A stretch of 64,000 bases of DNA from Candidatus Dormiibacterota bacterium (GTDB taxonomy: Bacteria; Chloroflexota; Dormibacteria; Dormibacterales; Dormibacteraceae). Shown here one piece after another: positions 51,537 through 60,253 of this stretch. How positions within the stretch are numbered: position 1 is the first letter of the stretch; the number at the start of each line of letters is the position of its first letter. A program made the position numbers and the translations under genes. The notes below the pieces were generated by a model. That model had not been told where the DNA came from and searched no databases. It worked only from the letters and a program-made list of their open reading frames with translations. The stretch is taken from positions 124,001 through 188,000 of the forward strand of contig JAMXLM010000015.1 of NCBI GenBank assembly GCA_024280995.1, written 5' to 3'.

Positions 51537-53522
51537 TCAGAGAAGCTCCGGCCGCCTCCAATCCTCGCCCAGCATGTAGTGGTCCAGGAACGCGAGCACC
51601 GTCTGGTACCACACCATCGCATTACCCGGTTTGAGGATCCAGTGGTTCTCGTCGGGGAAGTAGAGGTACTGAGACGGCACGCCATGGCGCCGCAGGTCGG
51701 TCCATAGCTGCAGCGCCTCGGAGATGGGAACGCGGTAGTCGAAGTTGCCGTGGATCACGAGCATCGGAGTCTTCACGCTCGCGATCGCGACGTCGGGCGA
51801 CGCCGCCCGGTAGCGCTCGGGATGCTCGTACGGAGACCCGAACTGGTGCTCCCACCAGTCCGGCTCGTCGGTCGTCGACTGGAAGTTGTCCATCGACCAG
51901 AGGCTGGCGTGCGTGATGATGGCGCGGAATCGGTCGGAGTGGCCCGCGATCCAGTTCGACATGTAGCCGCCGAACGATCCCCCCATCTCGGCGACACGGC
52001 TCGAGTCGATGTCAGGGCGCGCCAGGACGTCGTCGAGGACCGCAAAGACGTCGTCCATGACCACGTCGCCCCACACACCCCACGCGCGCTGAATGAAGGC
52101 GTCGCCGTAGCCGGTGGACAGCGCGGGATCCGGCATCAACACCGCGTAGCCGCGCTCGGCGAGCAGGTGCGGGCACCATCGCCAGTTCCAGGCATTCCAG
52201 CTGCTCAGCGGACCGCCGTGCACCCAGAGCACGAGCGGGGCAGGCTTTGCCGGCGTCGCGTCCTTCGGCATCACCAGCCATGAGTGAATCGGCGTTCCAT
52301 CGGCGGCATCGACGGTCACCGACGAGACCTCGCCCGGAAGATCGAAGGGGAACCCAGGCGTCGGCAGCGGAGTGACGGAGCCGTCCAGGTCGACTCGCAC
52401 CGCTTCGAGCGGCGCGGTCAACGACGTGCGCAGCGCGAAGATTGACCGACCGGATGGATCGGGGCAGATCGAGCTGAAGGCGCCTTCGGTCGTGATCTGG
52501 CTCACCTCGCCGCTCGACACGTCGAGCCGGAAGATGGGCCGGTGCAGGCGCTGATCCGCGACGAAGAAGACGCTCGAGCCGTCGGGCGCCCAATGCGGCT
52601 CCGCCGGCCACATCGGGAAATCCTCCGCGACGATCTCTCCACGACCGGTGTCCAGGTCCGCCAGCCACAGATGCACTCGTTCCGACTGTTTGGGATTGCC
52701 GCGATTCAGCGCCGCCGCGACGACGCGCCGGCCGTCCGGCGATATCTGGGGGCTCGTGAGCTCGTAGCGGCCACCATCGAGCTCCTGGCGCCGGCCGTCC
52801 TTGATGACGACGAGCTGCAGGTTGCGAAAGCCTTTTTCCAGGGCGCGATCCCATGTGCTGACCACGGCTTGCCCATCCGGCGAGACGGAGATGGACGCCT
52901 CCTCGAGGTTGTTTACCGCATCGCCGGTCAGGTCCTCCGGGGCTGGTCGATCGGCGCCCGAAACGCCTGTGAGGCGAAGCAGCCGGCTCCAGCGCGGCCC
53001 GAGATCGTGATCCCAGAACCGCGTCGGGAACGTGTCGTAGAGGATGGCGCTGACGCCTGCTTCTTTGCGCTTCTTCCCCTTCTGCAGGTCGTCGGCGAGT
53101 GCCTCCGAGCCGGGATATACCTGGGCGCGAAGGACGAGCGTGTCGGTGTCCCGCGTCGCGACGAGCGAGCGAATCCCGCCCGGAACCGAGAGCAACGTCC
53201 GTGCCTCGCCGCCGGCGGCGGGGAGGAGCCACAGCCTCGATTCCGCCTCGTCCTCTTTGACCGTCGGATCGCTGCGGCCCGAAACGAAAACCAACGAGCC
53301 GTCGGGCAAGAACGCCGGGCTCGACTCGCCTTTGTCCGAGAAGGTCAAGCGGCGCGCCTCGGTCGCGCCGTTCGTCGGCACCTCCCACAGCGAGGTCACG
53401 AATCGGGTGGAATCGGCGCTCAGAGTCTGGACGGAGAGCACCACGCGCCCGCCGTCGGGCGAGAGGACCAATCCGCTCACGCGGGGGATCGCGTTGTAGC
53501 CGGCAAGCGTCAGTTTCGTCAC
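51537..53522 (-). CDS. S9-family prolyl oligopeptidase-like serine peptidase
   Basis: 661 residues. An N-terminal beta-propeller (repeated SPDG motifs, e.g. VSGLVLSPDGGRVVLSV) precedes an alpha/beta hydrolase domain with nucleophile elbow GGSFGGYMSN, Asp in HGNFDYRVP and His in DENHWILKPG. It matches dipeptidyl aminopeptidase/acylaminoacyl peptidases, normal length. No signal peptide, so it is cytosolic peptide turnover. The ATG is preceded by GATATCCCC with no strong RBS. Confidence 0.9.
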   Translation of the reverse strand: MTKLTLAGYNAIPRVSGLVLSPDGGRVVLSVQTLSADSTRFVTSLWEVPTNGATEARRLTFSDKGESSPAFLPDGSLVFVSGRSDPTVKEDEAESRLWLLPAAGGEARTLLSVPGGIRSLVATRDTDTLVLRAQVYPGSEALADDLQKGKKRKEAGVSAILYDTFPTRFWDHDLGPRWSRLLRLTGVSGADRPAPEDLTGDAVNNLEEASISVSPDGQAVVSTWDRALEKGFRNLQLVVIKDGRRQELDGGRYELTSPQISPDGRRVVAAALNRGNPKQSERVHLWLADLDTGRGEIVAEDFPMWPAEPHWAPDGSSVFFVADQRLHRPIFRLDVSSGEVSQITTEGAFSSICPDPSGRSIFALRTSLTAPLEAVRVDLDGSVTPLPTPGFPFDLPGEVSSVTVDAADGTPIHSWLVMPKDATPAKPAPLVLWVHGGPLSSWNAWNWRWCPHLLAERGYAVLMPDPALSTGYGDAFIQRAWGVWGDVVMDDVFAVLDDVLARPDIDSSRVAEMGGSFGGYMSNWIAGHSDRFRAIITHASLWSMDNFQSTTDEPDWWEHQFGSPYEHPERYRAASPDVAIASVKTPMLVIHGNFDYRVPISEALQLWTDLRRHGVPSQYLYFPDENHWILKPGNAMVWYQTVLAFLDHYMLGEDWRRPELL

Positions 53523-53536
53523 GGGGATATCGTCGC

Positions 53537-53680
53537 CTAGTCGGCAAAGGCCTTGTGCAGGAGCTCTCGAGCGATGACATCGGCGACCTGTTCGGCGAGT
53601 CGGACATCGTGCCCGTGATCACAAATTGATTTCGGACTGATCCGAACGCGCTCCTGGCCCGTACTCGAGGCATGACCACC
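53537..53680 (-). pseudogene. Possible C-terminal remnant of an unidentified gene
   Basis: The minus frame ending at TAG 53539-53537 reads ICDHGHDVRLAEQVADVIAR followed by ELLHKAFAD. This looks like a genuine protein end (balanced helical composition), unlike the shadow frames here. There is no start codon or upstream domain. It lies just upstream of the S9 peptidase gene on the same strand. It may be the tail of a lost gene; evidence is compositional only. Confidence 0.25.
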
Positions 53681-53718
53681 GCGACGTGGTCGGCCACTTG
53701 ATTGGAGGAACAGCAGTC

Positions 53719-54486
53719 ATGACGGAACCAGAAGCATCCGACGGCGGTCGTCTCGAGCAGATCCTGAAGTCGGTCGAGCACTTCAAGCCGGCCGCGACCC
53801 GGCGCGTTTTCATGCAGAAGGCCCTTCTCGCCTCGGGCGCGGCCGTGGCCGCGACGGCCGGGCTCGGCAAGGTTGCGGGCGTGCTGGCGTCGTCGAGCCC
53901 GGTGTTGGACTTCGTGAACGCCGCGGTCGGCGCGGAGAGGATCGGGATCGCCTTCTACGGCAACGCCATCGGCAGCGGCTCGGCCTTCTCGGTGGGCACC
54001 GATCCGGCCACGCACACGCTGCTCAACAGCTCGCACCGCGGCTATTTCCAGGCCGCCTTCAACCAGGAGACGTCGCACCTGAAGGCCCTGGTCGCCAACG
54101 GCGGCGCGTTCCCGTTCGGGCATTTCGGGTTCCCGGCCGGCACGTTTGACAGCCCGGGCAGCATGCTGGCGATGGGGCAGAGCCTGGAATCCATCTTCAT
54201 CGGCGCCTACCTCGGAGCAGTGAAAGCCGGCGCGACCGATGGCTCGGGGCTCGGCATCTTCGTCGCCGAGGTTGCGGCCCAGATCTGCGGGATCGAGTGT
54301 GAGCACCGCGTCTTGATCAACGACATCGCCGGCATCTCACCGCCGAACAACCGCTTCTACGAGGGAGACGTGCTGTCACCGCCTTCGGGCGCCCCCGGCG
54401 ACACCGGCGCTCGCTCGGTCGTCTACGCGACCGCCGGCGACGCCGTCAATGCCCTGCTCGCGCTCGGGATCAGCCCGAGCGCCTGA
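53719..54486 (+). CDS. Ferritin-like-domain protein with Tat-like leader
   Basis: 255 residues. Residues 27-57 (ATRRVFMQKALLASGAAVAA) form a twin-Arg export signal. The rest is a ferritin_2-type four-helix domain: ERIGIAFYGNAIGSG, AAFNQETSHLKALVANGG and CGIECEHRVLIND contain the Glu/His residues expected in the helices. Related proteins are called desiccation-related or ferritin-like. GGAGGA lies upstream of the ATG. A strong hairpin follows the stop. Confidence 0.8.
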   Translation: MTEPEASDGGRLEQILKSVEHFKPAATRRVFMQKALLASGAAVAATAGLGKVAGVLASSSPVLDFVNAAVGAERIGIAFYGNAIGSGSAFSVGTDPATHTLLNSSHRGYFQAAFNQETSHLKALVANGGAFPFGHFGFPAGTFDSPGSMLAMGQSLESIFIGAYLGAVKAGATDGSGLGIFVAEVAAQICGIECEHRVLINDIAGISPPNNRFYEGDVLSPPSGAPGDTGARSVVYATAGDAVNALLALGISPSA

Positions 54487-54495
54487 ACGACATGC

Positions 54496-54523
54496 GGCCG
54501 GCCGTCCCTGTGGGCGGCCGGCC
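54496..54523 (+). terminator. Strong bidirectional hairpin terminator
   Basis: GGCCGGCCG (54496-54504) pairs with CGGCCGGCC (54515-54523); CCC/GGG extends the stem inside a T bulge and leaves a TGT loop. It sits between the convergent ferritin-like and SET-domain genes. There is no U-tract, as is common in high-GC genomes. Confidence 0.75.
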
Positions 54524-54531
54524 AACCAGCT

Positions 54532-54963
54532 TCAGCCGAGCAGATCCGGGTCGACCATCGACCCGCGACACGTCGCCGCTCCGCACCGGCACTCATACGA
54601 CTCCGCGTCGCCAGGGCGAAGGTTGTAGTCGTAGCTCAGCTCTTCGCCCGGCGCGATGTGCCGAAGCGCATGGATGAGCACCTTGTCGCCCTCGACCGTT
54701 GCTTCGCAGTTCGGGTCGCACGAATGATTCATGAAGCGGATGCTGTTCCCGTTGACGCCGGCGTCGATCGTCTGGTGGTCGTTGATTGCGAACAGAAGCG
54801 TGTACGTCGGATCGCTGTCCGCGGCGCTCGACGTCTCGTCCTCTTCCGAGGAGTCGATGAGGCGCCCTTGATATTCACCGACCAGGGTTCCGGGCTCATA
54901 CGGGGTTCGCGCGAACAGCCCGCGTCCGTGGATCCGCGATCGCCGAACCGTGTAGGTGCTCAT
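54532..54963 (-). CDS. SET-domain protein lysine methyltransferase
   Basis: 143 residues, nearly all SET domain. Motifs: GRGLFARTPYEPGTLVGEY (SET-N), FMNHSCDPNCEATVEGD (SAM-binding NHSC), GEELSYDYN (catalytic Tyr region) and a post-SET zinc-binding CxCG-x4-C (ECRCGAATCRG). SET enzymes methylate protein lysines; they are typical of eukaryotes but occur in some bacteria, where targets are mostly unknown. ATG 54963 is near-perfectly placed for the fold. It stands alone between convergent and divergent neighbours. Confidence 0.88.
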   Translation of the reverse strand: MSTYTVRRSRIHGRGLFARTPYEPGTLVGEYQGRLIDSSEEDETSSAADSDPTYTLLFAINDHQTIDAGVNGNSIRFMNHSCDPNCEATVEGDKVLIHALRHIAPGEELSYDYNLRPGDAESYECRCGAATCRGSMVDPDLLG

Positions 54964-55000
54964 CGTGTAGGTACGATCATGCCTGACTCACTTGCGAGGT

Positions 55001-56568
55001 ATGCGAGGTACACCAGGGCGACCGCCGGCTGCGATCAGCGGGCTGGCCCTGCTTGCGGTGTCGATCGCCTGCAGCTCTCCGGCCTCGACTGCGCCGAGTC
55101 CTTTCCCGAGCGAGGTCGTGTCGATTCCGCCCAACCTTGCGGCCTTCGTGCCGCCGGCGCCCCGGGCGAAGACGTCCGCTACTTCGGTGAGTGGCCTTCC
55201 CCGAACGATGGCCTGTACAACACTCGCGACGCCACCTCGACCATCACTTCCACCAACGTCGCGAAGCTGAACGTCGCCTGGTCGCTTCCACTGACCAGCA
55301 GCGGCGCCACCGGCCGTGACGTCGCCAACCCGGTGATCGCCGACGGCGTCGTCTACCAGCAGGACGGAGCCTCGAACGTCAGCGCGATCAGCATCGCCAC
55401 CGGCAAGGTGCTGTGGACGCATTCGTACGAGTCGTCCGACTACGGCCCGAACGGAGTGACGCTCGCCTACGGCCGGATCTACGGCGTCACCGCCACGGGT
55501 GTGTTCGCTCTCGACGCGAAAAACGGCCACCAGGTCTGGTACGACACCGACTTCGGCAACGGCAAGTTCGACATCGCGCCGGAGGTCGCGAACGGCAGGG
55601 TGTTCGTGGCGTCGGCGCTGACGGCCGGCGGCGGCCTCGTCTACGCGCTCGACGCCGGATCCGGGGCGACCGACTGGAGCTTTCAGACGGTGGCCGACAA
55701 GGTCGGCCGGCAGCTCAAGTCGACGGCGGGCGGGGCGTGGGATCCGGTTCTCATCGGCCCGGACGGATCCGTCTACGCCGGGACCGGCAATCCATACCTG
55801 TCGCAGCAGGAGGCGCAGTCGAACCCGAGTCGCGAGCTGTACACCGACAGTCTGGTCAAGCTGGACCAGACCACCGGCAAGCTCGCCTGGTACTACCAGG
55901 CCTTCCCCGACGACTTCCACGACTGGGACCTGCAGGTCTCGCCGATCTTCACGACCGTCGCCGGCCGCTCCCTCGTCCTCGCGTCGGGCAAGGGCGGCTA
56001 CGTGTTCGCGATCGACCCGACGAGCGGCGATCTCGTGTGGAAGACCGCGGTCGGCGTGCACAACGGCCACGATCAGGACGATGAGCTCGCCCTCGAAGGC
56101 AAGCTGCAGCTGCAGACTCCATACACGGCGTTTCCGGGAGAGGCAGGCGGGGTGGAGACCAACATGGCGGTGGCGGACGGAGTCGCGTACGTTCCGGTCG
56201 TCGACCTCTCGACCACATTCAGCAGCCCGAGCGTCGTGGTGGGCACGATCGGCAACGTGCTGAAGGCCGGCGGCGAGATGGTGGCGCTCGACGTCGCGAC
56301 CGGAAAACAGCTGTGGGCGACCAGGCTGTCGCAGATGCCGTTGGGCGGGGCCACCGTCTCAGGCGACCTCGTTTTCACAACGACTTTCACGGGTGAGGTC
56401 GATGCACTGTCGCGAGCAACTGGATCCGTGGTGTGGACTTCAAAGCTGCCCGCCGGCTCGAACTCGACCCTCGCCATCGCGGGGGACACGTTGATCGCGG
56501 GCGCGGGTTTGTCGCTGGGCGCCGGCGGCAAGCCGGCCCTGGTCGCGTATCGATTGCCGGCCGGCTGA
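55001..56568 (+). CDS. PQQ-type beta-propeller lipoprotein with N-terminal frameshift
   Basis: Residues from ATG 55001 give a lipoprotein signal peptide ending at VSIAC and a Pro-rich linker. At the C4 run 55160-55163 the sensible reading moves to the -1 frame. It then continues as an outer-surface propeller with repeated A-x-D-x2-TGK-x-LW units (SIATGKVLWTHSYES, ALDAKNGHQVWYD, ALDVATGKQLWATRL), typical of PQQ-binding-like domains, up to 56568. One missing base in the C-run would join the two parts (about 520 residues). No dehydrogenase active site was identified. Confidence 0.75.
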
Positions 56569-56573
56569 CAGAC

Positions 56574-58070
56574 CTAAGGCGCGGTCAGCGTCGGCAGGAA
56601 CCGCGGCGCCCGTCGGGCAGGCGCATGTCTTTCATATGCGTAGGCCATCGCCAGGAGCTCGGGCTCTGAGCCCCTGCGGCTGAAGAGCGCGAGACCGACC
56701 GGAAGGGCGTCGAACGCCGCGCCCATCGGCACGGTGACGATCGGGTAGCCCGCCACGGCCGAGGGCTGCGTGCAGCCGCCCACGTTGCGGTCGCCGTTGA
56801 TCGGGTCGATGACCCACGCCGGCGCGCGCGAAGGGGCCACGAGCACGTCGAGGGAGTGCTTCTCGAGCAGGGCATCGATGCCTTCCCGGCTTGCCCAGCG
56901 CTGGACCTTCTCGCGCGCCTGGAGATACTCCTGGCTGTCGAGCCCGCCTCGTTTGTCAGCCGCTTCGAACGTCTCCTGGCAGAAGTACGGCATCTCTTCC
57001 TTGGCGTGGTCGCGGTTGAACCGGATGATGTCCGCGAGCGTCTTGTGCGCGCTGCCGGGCCGCGTCGCCAGGTAGGACTCGAGGCCCGCCTTGAACTCGT
57101 ACTGCATCACCAGGTTCTCGAGGTCCCTGCCCTCGCCGCGGAGCTGCGCGCTGGTTTCCAGGACCACCGGGTCGATGATCTCCGCGCCGAGGTCGCGCAA
57201 GGCGACGAGGGCGGTTTCGAAGAATCGGTCGACGTGCTCGCTGTATCCGGTGTACGGCTCGCGCAGGACGCCCACCCGCCGGCCGGCCAGCGCCGCGTCC
57301 GTGAGCCTCGAGGTGTAGTCGCGACCGTCCTCCGCCATCGCGTTCAGTAGAACCGCCGCATCCATGACGAATCGCGCGTGCGGCCCGGCGGCGTCCTGGC
57401 TGCTCGAGATCGGGATGATTCCGGCCTGGCTCACCACGCCGACACCTGGCTTGATGCCGACGACGCCGTTCGCTGCCGATGGGCAGATGATCGACCCGTC
57501 CGTCTCGGTGCCCACGGCGACGGGTGCGAATCCGGCGGCGACGGCGACCGCGGAGCCGCTCGATGATCCGCAGGGTGTGCGATCGAGGACGTGTGGATTG
57601 CGGCACTGCCGTCCGCGCCCGCTCCAACCGCTGGAGGAGCGAGTTGAGCGGAAGTTGGCCCACTCGCTGAGGTTCGCCTTGCCCAGGACGAGCATGCCCG
57701 CTTCGCGGAGCCGAGCCACCAGCGGCGCGTCCCGCGGAGCGGGCGGCGCGCCGGCGAGAGCGAGCGATCCGGCCGTCGTCGACATCCTGTCGCCGGTGTC
57801 GATGTTGTCCTTGAGGAGAACGGGTATGCCGTGAAGAGGACCACGCGGCCTGTCCGCACTCCTGTCGTCGTCGAGCCGGTCGGCGCTCTCCTCCCAATCG
57901 GGATTGACCTCGAGCACGGCGCGAAGCTCAGGCCCCTCCCTGTTGAGAGCCGCGATTCGCTCGAGGTGCATCTCCGCCAGGCGCCGAACCGTCAGCTCAC
58001 CCGAGTCCAGTCGCGCGGCGAGATCGTTGATCGACGCGTCCATCAGCTCGGGGTGGGGGGCGTCCGACAT
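56574..58070 (-). CDS. Amidase (amidase-signature family)
   Basis: 498 residues from ATG 58070. The Ser-cisSer-Lys triad is visible: Lys87 (PVLLKDNID), the GSSSGSAVAV loop (Ser169/170) and Ser193 (GTETDGSIICPSA). It hydrolyses an amide to acid plus ammonia or amine; substrate unknown. Length is normal for the family. It faces the PQQ-type gene and its stop is 5 bp from that gene's end. No signal peptide. Confidence 0.9.
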   Translation of the reverse strand: MSDAPHPELMDASINDLAARLDSGELTVRRLAEMHLERIAALNREGPELRAVLEVNPDWEESADRLDDDRSADRPRGPLHGIPVLLKDNIDTGDRMSTTAGSLALAGAPPAPRDAPLVARLREAGMLVLGKANLSEWANFRSTRSSSGWSGRGRQCRNPHVLDRTPCGSSSGSAVAVAAGFAPVAVGTETDGSIICPSAANGVVGIKPGVGVVSQAGIIPISSSQDAAGPHARFVMDAAVLLNAMAEDGRDYTSRLTDAALAGRRVGVLREPYTGYSEHVDRFFETALVALRDLGAEIIDPVVLETSAQLRGEGRDLENLVMQYEFKAGLESYLATRPGSAHKTLADIIRFNRDHAKEEMPYFCQETFEAADKRGGLDSQEYLQAREKVQRWASREGIDALLEKHSLDVLVAPSRAPAWVIDPINGDRNVGGCTQPSAVAGYPIVTVPMGAAFDALPVGLALFSRRGSEPELLAMAYAYERHAPARRAPRFLPTLTAP

Positions 58071-58135
58071 GGCTGACCTATTCTCGGTCCTCACAACCGA
58101 ATCGACATGGAGGGCGTTGTCGGTAGCCTGAGCGA

Positions 58136-59596
58136 GTGAGCGCCGAAGCCCCCCGCGTTCCCTGGACGCCCGCCCTCGTGCGGGTGATGGCCGGGCTCAT
58201 GCTCTCGCTCTTCGTGGCCGCGATGGACTCCACCGTCGTCGGCACGGCGCTGCCGACCATCGCCCGCGAGCTCGGCAGCTTCGAGCTCTATCCCTGGATC
58301 GTGGCCGGGTACCTGATCACCGCGACGACCACCGTGCCCATCTGGGGCCGTCTCGCCGACATCCGCGGCCGCAAGCCGATCCTGCTCGCCGGTATGGCGG
58401 TGTTCGTGCTCGCCTCCGCCCTGTGCGCCGCCAGCCCCACGATGGCCTGGCTGATAGCGTTCCGCACCCTCCAGGGAATCGGCGCCGGGTGCATCCAGCC
58501 GCTGGTTTTCACCGTCGTCAGCGACATCTTTCCGCTCGGCCAGCGAGCAAGGCTCCAGGGCTTCTTCAGCAGCATGTGGGCGATCGCGGCGATCACCGGG
58601 CCGGCGCTCGGCGCGCTGTTCGTCTCGACGATCGGCTGGCGCTGGATCTTCACGATCAACGTGCCGATCGGAATCGTCGCGGCGGCGCTGTTCGTGGGGT
58701 ACAGAGAACGCATCCCTGAGCAGAGGGCGCAGCGCACGCTGGAGGTCCGCGGCGCCGTCCTGCTCACGATCGGGGTCACGCTCCTTCTCGTCGGTCTCGG
58801 CACGGGCACGAGGAGCGCGACCCCCATCTGGCCGGTGGTCGTGCTCGCGGCCGCGGCGCTGGGCGCGTTCGCGGTGCTCGAGTGGCGCGCGACGAACCCG
58901 ACCGTGCCGCTGCAGCTGCTGCGCAACCGCGTGATCGGCCCTGCGATCCTGATCTCGTCGATCGCGGGCACGCTGATGTTCAGCGTCACCGCGTACGTCC
59001 CGCTGTGGGTGCAGTCGGTGCAGGGCGGGTCCCCGTACGAGGCGGGTTTGGCGGTGGGCGCGATGTCGTTCGGCTGGCCGATCGCATCGACGATCGCGGG
59101 CTTCATCATGGTCCGAGTCGGTTACCAGCGCCTGGTCGTCGTGGGATCGCTCGCCCTGCTGGCCGGCGCCGCGATGCTTGCGTTCGCTCCCGCCTCCTCC
59201 GGCCCGCTGTGGGCCGGGGTCGCCTCGGCCGTGATCGGGCTCGGCCTTGGCGCCTTTTCGGCGCCGCTGCTGATCGTGATCCAGATGGCGGTCGACTGGT
59301 CGCAGCGCGGCGCTGCCACGGCCTTGAACCAGCTGTCCAGGACCATCGGCGGCGCCGTCGGAGTGGCCTTGATGGGATTGGTCCTCCAACGCTACGTCGG
59401 CGCCGCGCATGCCAACCTCCCAAGCCCGGAGCAGCTGCGCGCCGGCCTCCACGTGGTCTTCGTCGTCATCGTCGTGCTCGCCGCGGCCGTATTCGCGGTG
59501 GGCCTGGCCGTCCTGCTCACGTCGCGCCGACAGGCCGTTCAGGCTCGGGCGAAAGAACCCGCTCCGGCGGGCCGGGTCAACGCTCCGACCGATTAG
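58136..59596 (+). CDS. DHA2-family MFS drug/solute exporter
   Basis: 486 residues from GTG 58136, about 14 helices. Motif A appears as GRLADIRGRKPILL, motif D1 near LFVAAMDSTVVGTALPTIARE and motif C as ITGPALGALF. These are signatures of proton-driven multidrug exporters (EmrB/QacA type). It is divergent from the amidase gene with a 65-bp gap. Confidence 0.88.
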   Translation: MSAEAPRVPWTPALVRVMAGLMLSLFVAAMDSTVVGTALPTIARELGSFELYPWIVAGYLITATTTVPIWGRLADIRGRKPILLAGMAVFVLASALCAASPTMAWLIAFRTLQGIGAGCIQPLVFTVVSDIFPLGQRARLQGFFSSMWAIAAITGPALGALFVSTIGWRWIFTINVPIGIVAAALFVGYRERIPEQRAQRTLEVRGAVLLTIGVTLLLVGLGTGTRSATPIWPVVVLAAAALGAFAVLEWRATNPTVPLQLLRNRVIGPAILISSIAGTLMFSVTAYVPLWVQSVQGGSPYEAGLAVGAMSFGWPIASTIAGFIMVRVGYQRLVVVGSLALLAGAAMLAFAPASSGPLWAGVASAVIGLGLGAFSAPLLIVIQMAVDWSQRGAATALNQLSRTIGGAVGVALMGLVLQRYVGAAHANLPSPEQLRAGLHVVFVVIVVLAAAVFAVGLAVLLTSRRQAVQARAKEPAPAGRVNAPTD

Positions 59597-59630
59597 TTCC
59601 GCCCCCCAAATCAGTCAATGAGTACGGCGG

Positions 59631-60206
59631 ATGGCCGCTTCAACGTGCCCAGCGTCGCGGGACGAGATCGACGAGCTCGTCGACCTGGCCCATCGCGAGC
59701 CCCGGCAGGCTCGCTCCATCCTTGCGCGCCATCCGGACCTTTCACTCGAGCCGTCGCGCTGGGGCGAGACGTGCGTCCAGGCGGCGAGCCATCTCGGGCA
59801 CACCGCCCTGCTTCTCGAGATGCTCGCCTGGGACGTCCGGCTCGACCTCTTCGCCGAGTGCGCGCTGGGCATGCACGAGAAGGCGGTCGCCGCCCTTTGC
59901 TCGTCAAGAGTCGAGCCCGAGGGGGTGCACGGGCTTCCGATCCTGCACTTCGGAGTCGTCAGCCGGAAGGTCCAGACGGTGAAGGCGCTCCTCGCCGCCG
60001 GCGCGGCCCTCAATCCGAGGGCCTGCTCGCTGCCGCCCCTCCACACGGCGATCGCCTGCCGCGAGATCGACGTCGTCTGCGCGCTGCTGGAAGCCGGGGC
60101 CGACCCGGCGGCGGTCGACGTCTTCGGTGACACCGCCCTGGACTGGGCGATCGACCTCGACGGCGAACGCTCCCCGCTGGTGGCTGTGCTGAGCGCTCCG
60201 CGCTAG
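59631..60206 (+). CDS. Ankyrin-repeat protein
   Basis: 191 residues. Ankyrin-like helix pairs occur as HTALLLEMLAWDVRLDL, GVHGLPILHFGVVSRKVQTV, PPLHTAIACREIDVVCALLE and FGDTALDWAIDLDGE, roughly four repeats. It is soluble and a protein-binding module without enzymatic domain. It follows the exporter by 34 bp. A bidirectional terminator lies after its stop. Confidence 0.8.
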   Translation: MAASTCPASRDEIDELVDLAHREPRQARSILARHPDLSLEPSRWGETCVQAASHLGHTALLLEMLAWDVRLDLFAECALGMHEKAVAALCSSRVEPEGVHGLPILHFGVVSRKVQTVKALLAAGAALNPRACSLPPLHTAIACREIDVVCALLEAGADPAAVDVFGDTALDWAIDLDGERSPLVAVLSAPR

Positions 60207-60218
60207 GACAAAAGAGCA

Positions 60219-60240
60219 GGGCGCCCGACGAAGGGCGCCC
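60219..60240. terminator. Bidirectional hairpin terminator between convergent genes
   Basis: GGGCGCCC at 60219-60226 and 60233-60240 form a perfect 8-bp stem with loop GACGAA. It lies 12 bp after the ankyrin gene and 13 bp beyond the stop of the solute-binding protein gene on the other strand. It can terminate both. Confidence 0.75.
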
Positions 60241-60253
60241 CGCAAGTCTCTGT

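Noticed and set aside
52012-54306. Open minus-strand frame of 764 codons
   Set aside because: Runs in another frame through the S9 peptidase and across the opposite strand of the ferritin-like gene; it has no recognisable domain and conflicts with well-supported genes.
58091-59452. Open minus-strand frame of 453 codons
   Set aside because: Antisense to the DHA2 transporter, extremely His/Arg/Asp-rich, a typical shadow of hydrophobic codons.
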